From Rhodococcus oxybenzonivorans (GTDB lineage: Bacteria; Actinomycetota; Actinomycetes; Mycobacteriales; Mycobacteriaceae): a stretch of DNA of 64,000 nucleotides. Every line of letters starts with the position of its first letter. Positions within the stretch are counted from its first letter, which is position 1. This document shows, one piece after another, positions 8,775 through 16,831 of the stretch. The stretch lies in NCBI RefSeq assembly GCF_003130705.1, contig NZ_CP021354.1, forward strand, positions 5,146,001-5,210,000. Reading direction: 5' to 3'. Made by a program: the position numbers and the translations under genes. The notes beneath the pieces were generated by a model. The model did not search any database. It was not told the DNA's origin and saw nothing but the letters and a program-made list of their open reading frames with translations.

Positions 8775-8807
8775 CCGCCCGCCCTCCAGGTGACAGAGGG
8801 CGGGCGG
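8775..8807 (-). terminator. Hairpin terminator after paralogue 3
   Basis: Perfect 12-base arms (8775-8786 and 8796-8807, CCGCCCGCCCTC and its complement) around a 9-base loop, 24 bases after the stop at 8831 and followed by TTCCCTTTC on the minus strand. Confidence 0.8.
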
Positions 8808-8830
8808 CGAGAAGAGGGGACGGACGCCTC

Positions 8831-9514
8831 CTACTTCACCCACTTCGTGGTGCCGGGAGGCGCGTTCAGCGTGTTGATCAGATCGATGCCCGCGACTACC
8901 AGCGTGGGACCACCGACGACAATCGTGCCGATAATGGCGCCGATTCCGGCTCCGGTCACACCGAACGGCAGGCATCCGAACACCGCGACGGGAGTGCCGA
9001 TAGCGCATCCGACGGCGAATCCGAGGATTCCGCCGACGATCGTGCCGCCGAGACTCCCGACCGTGGTGGCAATTCCCAATTGCTGCTGAAAGGCCGATTG
9101 AGCTCGGGTGTTCTCGTCGATCGAAGCGACGTCGTGCAGCGCGATAGCCTCGATCCGGTCGTCGGGAGCGACGGGCGTGGCTTCGGCCTTGTCGACGCTC
9201 GGTGTCAGTCGGAGCGTCTTACCGTCTTCGGTAATCTCCTCCTCGAACGGAAACTCGAGCCCATCGAAGCGGTACGCAAGAGGAAGCGACACTACGGTTG
9301 CCCCGCCTGCATCCTTGATCGCCACCGACTTCCCGTCCGAGGAGAGCTCGAACACGCCGGCATCGAGTGTGGTCACGACGGCGCGGTCCTCGACGTGCGC
9401 CTCGTACCCGATATCGTCGCGAGATTCTGCCGGGTCCGCGACCGCTACCCCTGAGCCCGTCGCCAGGACACCAACCAATAGAGCCGATGTCGTAACGAAA
9501 CGACGCAACTTCAT
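8831..9514 (-). CDS. Exported glycine-zipper protein (paralogue 3)
   Basis: A 227-residue protein of the same family: signal peptide (MKLRRFVTTSALLVGV, ending AVADP), the beta domain (IGYEAHVEDRAVVTTLDAGVFELSSDG) and a C-terminal zipper (GSLGGTIVGGILGFAVGCAIG, GAGIGAIIGTIVVGGPTLVVAG) ending NAPPGTTKWVK. Two Cys sit between the helices as in the paralogues. The ATG has AAGGGGA upstream. It carries its own terminator, so it is probably a separate transcript from paralogues 1 and 2. Function unknown; the conserved plan argues for an envelope structure or pore rather than an enzyme, as no catalytic motif is visible. Confidence 0.82.
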   Translation of the reverse strand: MKLRRFVTTSALLVGVLATGSGVAVADPAESRDDIGYEAHVEDRAVVTTLDAGVFELSSDGKSVAIKDAGGATVVSLPLAYRFDGLEFPFEEEITEDGKTLRLTPSVDKAEATPVAPDDRIEAIALHDVASIDENTRAQSAFQQQLGIATTVGSLGGTIVGGILGFAVGCAIGTPVAVFGCLPFGVTGAGIGAIIGTIVVGGPTLVVAGIDLINTLNAPPGTTKWVK

Positions 9515-9816
9515 TCCATCCCCTTAGAGTTTCAACCCCATCCATAAAGGACAGTAACGTGCGCCTGTGACAGATCCCAATTCAGGCACTGTTCGATAAA
9601 ATCGTGCAATCCGGCAATGCCGATACCGAGTAAGGAATCGACGACCATTCACAAGAATGGAAGCCCGGCCAGTCGCCTTTTACCGAGCACGCATTCAGAT
9701 AATCTCCAGCAAACAGACCAGGGGACGGTTTCGTTGTGGGGCAGCTCTCCGAGCCCGGGCAGCGAACAGCCCCGCCGTGGACGAGCCACGACGGGGCTGA
9801 AGCAGGGAGACCGGGA
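9515..9816. other. Intergenic region between paralogues 3 and 4
   Basis: About 300 bases, visibly AT-richer near 9570-9720, with no convincing gene on either strand. It contains the paralogue 4 terminator (9767-9799) and must hold the promoter of paralogue 3, for which I see no clear hexamers. Confidence 0.6.
9767..9799 (-). terminator. Hairpin terminator after paralogue 4
   Basis: Arms 9767-9780 (CAGCCCCGCCGTGG) and 9786-9799 (one mismatch) around a 5-base loop, 17 bases after the stop at 9817. Confidence 0.75.
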
Positions 9817-10251
9817 CTACTTGTCGCGGTCCGCGTAGATGGAGGTGCCGGGAGCGGCGTTATACGTCTCCCACAGTTGGTACGCACTCACGCCCAGCGT
9901 GGGGCCGCCGGCGACGATCGTCCCGACCACCCCGCCAATCCCAGCACCGGTCACTAGACCAGGAAGGCACGCGGGCAACGTTGCTACACAGCCGATTCCA
10001 GCGCCGGCCATGGTTCCGACCAAGCTCCCGACGGTGACCGCGATACCGACCTGTGTACCGAACTGAGCGAAGGCCCGGTCGTTCTCCTCGCGGGAGGCGA
10101 CGTCGTGGAACGGTAGCGACGACACTGCCGGTGCGCTCGACACCGGCGCGGAAGCGGGCCCCGCAACGGGTTCCGCTTGGGAAACTCCAGCAGCTGAGAC
10201 GATGGCCAGTGCCGCCATTCCCGCTGTGGCTGCAGCTTTTCTCACGATCAT
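9817..10251 (-). CDS. Exported glycine-zipper protein, short form (paralogue 4)
   Basis: A 144-residue member of the family that keeps the signal peptide (AATAGMAALAIVSAAGVSQAEP) and the C-terminal zipper (VGSLVGTMAGAGIGCVATLPACLPGLVTG, GIGGVVGTIVAGGPTLGVSAY) but lacks the roughly 100-residue beta domain. Only a short linker with VSSLPFHDVASREENDRAF joins the two; the same HDVAS motif precedes the zipper in paralogue 3, so the gap is a clean domain loss. The ATG at 10251 has GAAAGAGG 5 bases upstream; an upstream in-frame start would add 41 residues without a signal peptide. Function unknown. Confidence 0.8.
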   Translation of the reverse strand: MIVRKAAATAGMAALAIVSAAGVSQAEPVAGPASAPVSSAPAVSSLPFHDVASREENDRAFAQFGTQVGIAVTVGSLVGTMAGAGIGCVATLPACLPGLVTGAGIGGVVGTIVAGGPTLGVSAYQLWETYNAAPGTSIYADRDK

Positions 10252-10285
10252 GGATGCCTCTTTCAGGAACGTCCCGACGGAAGTA

Positions 10286-10320
10286 CTGGAAACCCGTGTT
10301 CTGGAAAACCGTGTTCTGGA
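10286..10320. repeat. Tandem 15-base direct repeat
   Basis: CTGGAAACCCGTGTT (10286-10300) and CTGGAAAACCGTGTT (10301-10315) differ at one base, followed by a partial third CTGGA. It lies 35-70 bases upstream of paralogue 4, in its promoter or leader. Confidence 0.7.
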
Positions 10321-10425
10321 TCGGATTGCGCGCTGAGCCCTCCCCGCACGACCCGGGGTAGAGCCGGAAAACACGCTCAGAGTAACAGCGCAGTCACGAC
10401 CGATACGTTCAAAAAAGGAAACTCG

Positions 10426-10461
10426 TTACCGGTCCCATATTACCGACGGGTAATGACCGGT
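10426..10461. promoter_or_regulatory. Nested inverted repeats, probable repressor operator
   Basis: TTACCGACGGGTAA at 10440-10453 has TTACC/GGTAA arms around 4 bases. Flanking ACCGGTC (10428-10434) and GACCGGT (10455-10461) form an outer dyad. This resembles a TetR-type operator, but no TetR gene is in the window. Confidence 0.5.
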
Positions 10462-10799
10462 GTTTCGTAATTCAGTCGAATGACAAATGCCGCCAGTCGT
10501 TGAAACTCCGCCCGAAAGACCAAACAAAACTGCAGCGATTGTTATTCGATTGCAACGCCATCGCATCGCCTCCGTGACAGCGGCCGCCGGCGAGGCCCCG
10601 CAGAAGGGCCACCGAGTCCGCATTTCTGCACACCCTGAAAGTGAAGTTAGGACGACCTTGGGAGCGGGGTCACTTTTCGACCACCTAACGTGACTTTCAG
10701 TTACGTCCGGTCGGTGCTTCCTCTCACACCGATTGGACACCCCGAAGGTGCTGGTAAACCGCCGAAAAACACTAGTTACCGGTCAGTAGGATGCTAGAG

Positions 10800-10813
10800 T
10801 TACTGACGGGTAA
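10800..10813. promoter_or_regulatory. Second copy of the TTAC-GACG-GTAA dyad
   Basis: TTACTGACGGGTAA lies 72 bases before the Fe-S reductase ATG. It differs by one base from the dyad at 10440, and another TTACCGGTC half-like element sits 25 bases upstream, the same combination as at 10426. The shared pair suggests one repressor acting on both promoters of this gap. Confidence 0.5.
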
Positions 10814-10884
10814 CTTACGACGGGTTACGATCTTGAGCATTCCCGTGGTGGCCCCCGCGCCGCCCTGAAACGAAAGGCCGCGAC

Positions 10885-13800
10885 ATGAATGCCCTGACGA
10901 TCACGTTGGGCACCATCGGCGTGCTGTTGAGCCTCGTGTGTTGGTTCGCCTTCATCGGTGGCGTGCTGAAGACGGTGAGCATCGTCCGCCTGGGCCAACC
11001 GGCACCCGACCGCTGGCGACCCTTCCTTCCCCGCTTCAAGCAGATGTGCGTCGAGTTCATCGCCCACACCCGCATGGCCAAGTTCCGCACGGTCGGCTGG
11101 GCCCACTGGCTGGTCATGGTCGGTTTCATGCTGGGTGCGGTCGTCTGGTTCGAGGCTTACGGCCAGACCTTCGACCCGGCTTTCCACTGGCCGCTCGTCG
11201 GTAACACCGCCGTCTACCACTTCATCGACGAGGTCCTTGGCCTCGGCACGGTCATCGGTATCACCACCCTGATCGTGATCCGGCAGCTTAACCACCCGCG
11301 CAGGCCGGAGCGGCTGTCCCGATTCGCGGGCTCGAACTTCCGCGCGGCGTACTTCGTCGAGGCGGTCGTCCTCATCGAGGGTCTCGGCATGATCTTCGTC
11401 AAGGCCGGAAAGATCGCCACCTACGGGCATGCCAACGCGTGGACCGACTTCTTCACGATGAACCTGGCAAAGCTGCTGCCCGCTAGCCCCAATCTGGTGG
11501 CGGTCTTCGCGTTCGTCAAGCTGATGTCGGGCATGATCTGGCTGTACATCGTCGGCCGCAACATCACCTGGGGTGTCGCCTGGCACCGGTTCGCGGCCTT
11601 CTTCAACATTTACTTCAAGCGTGAGGACGAAGGCGGCGTCGCCCTCGGTGCGGCCAAGCCCATGATGTCCGGCGGCAAGCCGATCAACATGGAGGATGCC
11701 GATCCCGACAACGACACGTTCGGCGCCGGCAGCATCGAGGACTTCTCGTGGAAGGGCTGGCTCGACTTCAGCACCTGCACCGAGTGCGGCCGCTGCCAGT
11801 CGCAGTGCCCCGCCTGGAACACCGGCAAGCCGCTGTCGCCGAAGCTCCTCATCACGTCGCTGCGCGACCACGGGTCGGCGAAGGCCCCGTACCTGCTGGC
11901 CGGTGGCCGCAAGGACATGGGCGGCGACGAGATCGGGCTGGTCGACGGCGACGGCGGCGTGGACGAGGCGAAGCTCTCCGCCATCCCGGAGAGTGCCCGC
12001 CGTGAGGCGGAGCGCAAGCTTGTCGGCGAAACCGTCGAGGGCGAGTTGGCGCCGGTCATCGACTCCGAGGTTTTGTGGTCGTGCACCAACTGCGGTGCGT
12101 GTGTCGAGCAGTGCCCGGTGGACATCGAGCACGTCGATCACATCATCGACATGCGCCGTTACCAGGTGCTGATCGAGTCGGAGTTCCCCTCCGAGCTCGC
12201 CGGACTCTTCAAGAACCTCGAAAACAAGGGCAATCCCTGGGGTCAGAACGCCAAGGACCGTCTCAACTGGATCAGCGAGATGGACTTCGACATCCCGGTC
12301 TACGGCCAGGATGCGGACAGTTTCGAGGACTACGAGTACCTGTTCTGGGTCGGCTGCGCCGGCGCCTACGAGGACCGCGCGAAGAAGACCACGAAGGCCG
12401 TTGCCGAATTGCTTGCCACGGCGGGCGTCAAGTTCATGGTTCTCGGCGCCGAGGAAACCTGCACCGGCGACTCCGCTCGGCGTGCCGGCAACGAGTTCCT
12501 GTTCCAGCAGCTGGCCATGCAGAACATCGAAACGCTGAATTCGGTGTTCGACGGCGTCGAGCAGAACAAGCGCAAGATCGTCGTCACCTGCGCCCACTGC
12601 TTCAACGCCCTGGGCAACGAGTACCCACAGGTCGGTGGACAGTACGAGGTGGTTCACCACACTCAGCTGCTCAACCGCCTGGTCCGCCAGAAGAAGCTGA
12701 TCCCCGTCGCCTCGGTCGGCGAGGACGTCACCTACCACGACCCCTGCTTCCTCGGCCGTCACAACAAGGTGTACGACGCCCCACGTGAACTCATGGAGGC
12801 GTCCGGCGCGAAGCTCAAGGAGATGCCGCGGCACGGCGAGCGTTCGATGTGCTGTGGTGCCGGTGGTGCCCGCATGTGGATGGAAGAGAACATCGGCAAG
12901 CGCATCAACGTCGACCGGGTGGACGAGGCACTGAGCACCGCAACCACCAAGATCGCAACCGGTTGCCCGTTCTGCCGGGTCATGCTCAACGACGGTGTCA
13001 CCGCGCGCCAGGAGTCCGGTCAGGGTGAAGGCGTCGAGGTCGTGGACGTCGCCCAGCTGATGTTGTCGTCCATCACGCGTCTCGACGCGGACAAGCTGGC
13101 CGAGAACATCAAGGTGATCCCTCGTGAGAAGCCGGCCGAGCCGCAGAAGCCGGTGGAGCCGGTGAAAGACGAGGCGAAGGCCGAGGTCGTCGAGAAGGAG
13201 CGGGTCCGGGAGATCGAGGAGGCGGCCGACTCTCCGGCCGCCAAGCAGGCTCCCGCCGGTAAGGGCTTGGCAATGAAGGGCCTGGCCAAGGCGCCCGGCG
13301 CCACAGCACCTGGGGCGAAGGCTCCCGGCAAGGGGCTCGGCATGGCAGGCGGAGCCAAGGCGCCCGGCGCGAAGAAGACCGCAGCGCCGGCGACCGAGAG
13401 CGCCGAGGCACCTGCCGCAGAGGCTCCCAAGCCCAAGGGCCTGGGACTCGCCGGCGGGGCCAAGGCTCCCGGTGGCAAGGGTCTGCAGATGAAGGGGGCC
13501 GGAAAGGCGCCCGGTGCCAAGGCCGCTGCTCCTGCTGCCGGCACTTCGGCGCCGTCCGACGCTCCCGCCGAGGCAGCCCCGACCTCCGCGGCACCCAAGC
13601 CGAAGGGACTCGGACTCGCCTCCGGAGCCAAGGCACCGGGCGGCAAGGGCCTGCAGATGAAGGGCAAGGCGAAGGCGCCTGGCGCCAAGGCCGACGCCGC
13701 TCCGACGGCCGATTCTGCACCGGCACCGGCTGCCGAACCCGAGGCACCTTCGACCGCCGAAGCACCTGCCACCGCCGAGGCACCTGTCAGCGAGGCGCCG

Positions 13801-14124
13801 AAGGCTCCCCCGGCCCCGAAGGCCGGCGGGCTCGGTTTCAAGGGCGGCGCCAAGGCCCCGGGCGCCCGTCGCGCAGCCGCTCCCAAGGCCGCCGCTCCCG
13901 ATGCCGCTGCTCCCCAGGCACCGGCAGACGAGACGGACACCGCCGCAGCGTCCGAGGCTGAAGCCGTGAAGACGGCAGCGACGAAGGTCGACGCCGTCGA
14001 CACAGCCCAAGATTCGGCGTCGAACGGTGACGGATCGAACGGCCAGACGCCGGCGCCGCCGAAGGCGAAGCCGGGTGGGCTCGGCTTCAAGTCCGGAGCC
14101 AAGGCACCGGGTCGCAAGAGCTAG
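10885..14124 (+). CDS. Membrane (Fe-S)-binding reductase, Rv0338c-like, with repeat tail
   Basis: A 1079-residue protein. Residues 1-225 contain about five membrane helices of a cytochrome-b-like electron-transfer unit (first helix from ALTITLGTIGVLLSLV). Two ferredoxin-type clusters follow: CTECGRCQSQCP near 298 and CTNCGACVEQCP near 400. Two CCG-type heterodisulfide-reductase domains come next (FWVGCAGAYEDR, TCAHCFNALGNEYP, then RSMCCGAGGARMW and ATGCPFC). The last 290 residues are Ala/Pro/Lys-rich with at least six KGLGLAGGAKAPG-like repeats, absent from the catalytic core. The order matches M. tuberculosis Rv0338c, reported as essential there. Likely role: membrane quinone-linked redox reaction; substrate unknown. 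A strong terminator follows. Confidence 0.9.
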   Translation: MNALTITLGTIGVLLSLVCWFAFIGGVLKTVSIVRLGQPAPDRWRPFLPRFKQMCVEFIAHTRMAKFRTVGWAHWLVMVGFMLGAVVWFEAYGQTFDPAFHWPLVGNTAVYHFIDEVLGLGTVIGITTLIVIRQLNHPRRPERLSRFAGSNFRAAYFVEAVVLIEGLGMIFVKAGKIATYGHANAWTDFFTMNLAKLLPASPNLVAVFAFVKLMSGMIWLYIVGRNITWGVAWHRFAAFFNIYFKREDEGGVALGAAKPMMSGGKPINMEDADPDNDTFGAGSIEDFSWKGWLDFSTCTECGRCQSQCPAWNTGKPLSPKLLITSLRDHGSAKAPYLLAGGRKDMGGDEIGLVDGDGGVDEAKLSAIPESARREAERKLVGETVEGELAPVIDSEVLWSCTNCGACVEQCPVDIEHVDHIIDMRRYQVLIESEFPSELAGLFKNLENKGNPWGQNAKDRLNWISEMDFDIPVYGQDADSFEDYEYLFWVGCAGAYEDRAKKTTKAVAELLATAGVKFMVLGAEETCTGDSARRAGNEFLFQQLAMQNIETLNSVFDGVEQNKRKIVVTCAHCFNALGNEYPQVGGQYEVVHHTQLLNRLVRQKKLIPVASVGEDVTYHDPCFLGRHNKVYDAPRELMEASGAKLKEMPRHGERSMCCGAGGARMWMEENIGKRINVDRVDEALSTATTKIATGCPFCRVMLNDGVTARQESGQGEGVEVVDVAQLMLSSITRLDADKLAENIKVIPREKPAEPQKPVEPVKDEAKAEVVEKERVREIEEAADSPAAKQAPAGKGLAMKGLAKAPGATAPGAKAPGKGLGMAGGAKAPGAKKTAAPATESAEAPAAEAPKPKGLGLAGGAKAPGGKGLQMKGAGKAPGAKAAAPAAGTSAPSDAPAEAAPTSAAPKPKGLGLASGAKAPGGKGLQMKGKAKAPGAKADAAPTADSAPAPAAEPEAPSTAEAPATAEAPVSEAPKAPPAPKAGGLGFKGGAKAPGARRAAAPKAAAPDAAAPQAPADETDTAAASEAEAVKTAATKVDAVDTAQDSASNGDGSNGQTPAPPKAKPGGLGFKSGAKAPGRKS

Positions 14125-14143
14125 CTCCACTCAGCACGACAAC

Positions 14144-14179
14144 CAGCGCCCCCACCGGACACGGTGGGGGCGCTGTTTT
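14144..14179 (+). terminator. Intrinsic terminator of the Fe-S reductase gene
   Basis: Perfect 13-base arms (14144-14156 and 14163-14175, CAGCGCCCCCACC) around a 6-base loop, followed by TTTT, 20 bases after the stop. Confidence 0.9.
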
Positions 14180-14252
14180 CGCGGTGTGACCGCCTGATTC
14201 GCGTCAGCGACCGGGGGTAACCGACTCTCGTGTCCGCGAGGAAGGAGTCGAC

Positions 14253-14492
14253 ATGGCCACGTGTGAGACCTGCGGAAACGAATATGACAAAACATTCACG
14301 GTGACCCGGGGTGATCGATCTGCCACCTTCGACAGCTTCGAGTGCGCGATCTCGGCGATGGCACCCGAATGCTCGCATTGCGGGTGCCGGATCATCGGTC
14401 ACGGCGTCGAGGTAGAGGAAGTGATGTTCTGTTGCGCCCATTGCGCGGGCGCCGCAGGACACAGCGAGCCGGTCGATCGGGTCGCTCGATGA
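14253..14492 (+). CDS. Small Cys-rich metal-binding (metallothionein-like) protein
   Basis: A 79-residue protein with nine Cys: CETCGNEYDKTF, SFECAI, CSHCGCRI and FCCAHC, plus His in GHGVE. The spacing is that of the small actinobacterial proteins annotated as prokaryotic metallothionein or zinc-ribbon proteins. It probably binds Zn, Cu or a similar metal in the cytoplasm; no signal peptide is seen. GGAAGGAG stands 6 bases before the ATG. The stop overlaps the next start by 4 bases (ATGA), so it is coupled to the membrane protein downstream. Confidence 0.85.
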   Translation: MATCETCGNEYDKTFTVTRGDRSATFDSFECAISAMAPECSHCGCRIIGHGVEVEEVMFCCAHCAGAAGHSEPVDRVAR

Positions 14493-14842
14493 CGACGGAC
14501 GAAAGTCGCGACACCGATCGCACCTTTCGAAGTGCCGCCACGTTCACGTTGTCGGTACTCGGTGCCGCACTGCTGACAATGGTGGTGGCACTCGTGTGGA
14601 TGTCGACGCAATCCGGGGACTGCACGGACTCGATGATGGAGTGCGCCGGAGACGAAAAGTACCTTCTCGTCTTCGGCCCTCCTCTCGTGCTACTCCTCGG
14701 CGGTGTCACGGCCTTCGTCCGCACATATCAGGTGTGGCGTGCCGGGGGCAGATGGTTCGTCTGGCAGGGCGCCGGCTGGATGTTGTTCGTGCTCATGCTG
14801 ATCTATGCCGCCGCGTCGTCGCGCGCCCTGCTCGACGTCTGA
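14489..14842 (+). CDS. Small three-helix membrane protein of unknown function
   Basis: A 117-residue protein beginning MTTDESRDTDR, with three predicted membrane helices (about 18-37, 55-75 and 92-112). Between the first two is a short external loop with two Cys (GDCTDSMMECAGDE). The start is fixed by the ATGA overlap with the metallothionein-like gene; a longer frame upstream overlaps that gene and is out of character. Not recognised. The coupling hints at metal handling but nothing in the sequence proves it. Confidence 0.7.
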   Translation: MTTDESRDTDRTFRSAATFTLSVLGAALLTMVVALVWMSTQSGDCTDSMMECAGDEKYLLVFGPPLVLLLGGVTAFVRTYQVWRAGGRWFVWQGAGWMLFVLMLIYAAASSRALLDV

Positions 14843-14854
14843 CCGGCCGCAGTC

Positions 14855-16807
14855 TTACTGCTCCGCGTCCGGACGCCAGAGTTCGAGCCGCGGAATGTCG
14901 GGCGGTTCGAATCCGAGCACCTGACCGTAGAACGAGAGCTCGGCGTTGCGCGAACTGATCAACGTGGCGAGTCTGCGGAACCCGTGCGACTCGCCCTCGT
15001 ACGCGAGGTAGGCGTGGGGTATGCCCTTGGCGACGAGCGCATCCCGGAATCGCTCCGCCTGCGACGGCGGGACGATCGGGTCGTCGAGTCCCTGGAGCAA
15101 CAGGACCGGGCAGTTCAGTCCGTCGACGTTGTTCAAGGGCGCACGCTCGGCGTAGAGGTCGGCCGATTCGGGGAGCGGTCCGATCAACCCGTCGATATAC
15201 CGGGACTCGAAGTCGTGTGTCTCCTTGACGAAACCGTCCAGCTCGGCCACACCGTAATAGGATGCCCCGCAGGCGAACACGTCGGAGGTGGTCAGCGCCG
15301 CCAGCACGGTCCAGCCGCCGGCGGAACCGCCCTCGATGGCGAGCCTGCGCGGATCCGCCAGTCCGGCGTCGGCCAGACCGGTCACCGCCGTGACCACGTC
15401 TTCGACGTCGACCACACCCCACTGGCCTCGGAGCCGGTTCCGGTACTCACGCCCGTATCCGGTGGACCCGCCGTAGTTCACATCGACGACACCGATTCCG
15501 CGACTGGTGAAGAACGCGAACACCGGATTGAGGGTCGGTGTCACGCGGGAGGTGGGCCCACCGTGAACGAACGCCACGTACGGCGGCAGCTCGCCGTCCA
15601 TGCCGCTGTACAGCGGGTGACGTGGCGGGTAGGCGATCACGTGCACCTCCCTCTCGGGACCCTGGAAGGTCAACTGCTGCGCCTCGGGGAGGTACGCGGC
15701 CTCGGGGAGCTCGGTGACGGACAGGCGGACGGTGCGGAGTGCGCCGGTGTCGAGGTCGAGCTCGCGTAGGCCCGACGGAGCTTTCGCGCCCCCGGTGAGC
15801 AGCAATAGGCGATTCCCCTTGCGGTCGGACAAGCCGACCGTGGTGAGGCCCTCTAGGGGGATGTCCGTCAGGGAGCCCGTGTCCGGATCGAGCACCGCCA
15901 GGGTGTCGGTCCCGAAGGTACGGACGGTGAGCAGGGTGCCGTCTTCACGTCGGGTGTGCCAGCGCGCGCCCAGCATCCACAGCGGGCCACCGAAATCTGC
16001 GTCCAGAGGGCACAGCGCCACGGGGTCCGCACCGTCGGTGCCGAGGCGGTACATGTTCCACCAACCACTGCGGTCGCTCACGACGTGGAGCTCGTCCACT
16101 CCCACCCATTCGGGCTGCAGCACCGATTCCTCGGGTCCACCGAGAAGTGTCCTCACCTCGCCGACCGCGCGGCCACCGGCAAGGTCCACAACCCTGAGCT
16201 CAGTACCGTCCCAGGGCATTTGAGGGTGGTTCCACGCGATCCACGCGAGGTGACGTCGGTCGGGAGACAGTCGCGGATACGCGAGGAAGTCGGACCCGGC
16301 CACGACGGACCGCACACGATCGGGGGCGTCCGCGCCCGACCCGTCCAGAGGAACCACGCAGATGTCGCGGGTGACGCCGCCCTCGGTGTCGTGCATTTCC
16401 CGCACCGCCCATACCGCTCCGTCGACGACCGACAGGTCGCCGTAACGCAAGGAGCACGGCTGCGGCGGATCAGGGGTCAGGGGTACGGGCGTCGCACCTT
16501 CGAGGAGGTAGAGCCGTTGATCACCGAACTCGGCGAACACGAGATGGCCGGAGTCGGTCACCGTCCAGGCGCCACCGCCGTATTCGTGTACCCGTGTCCG
16601 CGCGTTCCACGGAGCAGGCAGCACGTCTTCCGGCTCGTCGTCCAGCCCGAGACGGCGCACGGCGACACGCCCACCTTCGCTGGGGCGCAGCTCCGACCAC
16701 CACACGTCGTCACCGACGTACCGGCCGCCCTCAACGGGGTGGCCGCTGGACGCGAGGTCCGCCGCCGCGATCGGAGAGGGCCAGGAGCCGTAGGGCGCAG
16801 AAGTCAT
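14855..16807 (-). CDS. S9-family prolyl oligopeptidase/acylaminoacyl-peptidase-like hydrolase
   Basis: A 650-residue protein. The N-terminal 390 residues have the repeated beta-blade pattern of a propeller (SPDRRHLAWIAWNHP and similar). The C-terminal 250 residues form an alpha/beta hydrolase with nucleophile Ser495 in GGSAGGW, Asp576 in GLDDPIVP and His608 in GESHGF, the complete S9 order. No signal peptide is visible, so it is probably cytoplasmic and acts on short peptides. It lies 24 bases after the carotenoid oxygenase gene on the same strand and is likely co-transcribed, although the two functions have no obvious link. It ends 12 bases from the convergent membrane-protein gene. Confidence 0.93.
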   Translation of the reverse strand: MTSAPYGSWPSPIAAADLASSGHPVEGGRYVGDDVWWSELRPSEGGRVAVRRLGLDDEPEDVLPAPWNARTRVHEYGGGAWTVTDSGHLVFAEFGDQRLYLLEGATPVPLTPDPPQPCSLRYGDLSVVDGAVWAVREMHDTEGGVTRDICVVPLDGSGADAPDRVRSVVAGSDFLAYPRLSPDRRHLAWIAWNHPQMPWDGTELRVVDLAGGRAVGEVRTLLGGPEESVLQPEWVGVDELHVVSDRSGWWNMYRLGTDGADPVALCPLDADFGGPLWMLGARWHTRREDGTLLTVRTFGTDTLAVLDPDTGSLTDIPLEGLTTVGLSDRKGNRLLLLTGGAKAPSGLRELDLDTGALRTVRLSVTELPEAAYLPEAQQLTFQGPEREVHVIAYPPRHPLYSGMDGELPPYVAFVHGGPTSRVTPTLNPVFAFFTSRGIGVVDVNYGGSTGYGREYRNRLRGQWGVVDVEDVVTAVTGLADAGLADPRRLAIEGGSAGGWTVLAALTTSDVFACGASYYGVAELDGFVKETHDFESRYIDGLIGPLPESADLYAERAPLNNVDGLNCPVLLLQGLDDPIVPPSQAERFRDALVAKGIPHAYLAYEGESHGFRRLATLISSRNAELSFYGQVLGFEPPDIPRLELWRPDAEQ

Positions 16808-16831
16808 TGGCCGAGGATATTCCGCCTCACC

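Larger units (their letters stand above)
10252..10884. other. Long intergenic region with operator-like dyads
   Basis: A 633-base gap between divergent genes (paralogue 4 on minus, Fe-S reductase on plus). It is AT-richer than its surroundings, holds no credible gene, and contains the 15-base tandem repeat at 10286-10320 and the TTACC-type dyads at 10426-10461 and 10800-10813. Confidence 0.65.

Noticed and set aside
10825..14130. Long open frames antisense to the Fe-S reductase, up to about 1100 codons
   Set aside because: They mirror the codon bias of the real gene, give Gly/Leu/Arg-rich nonsense without motifs, and the plus-strand gene is unmistakable. The same applies to antisense frames over the LuxR, S1 protease and NRPS genes.
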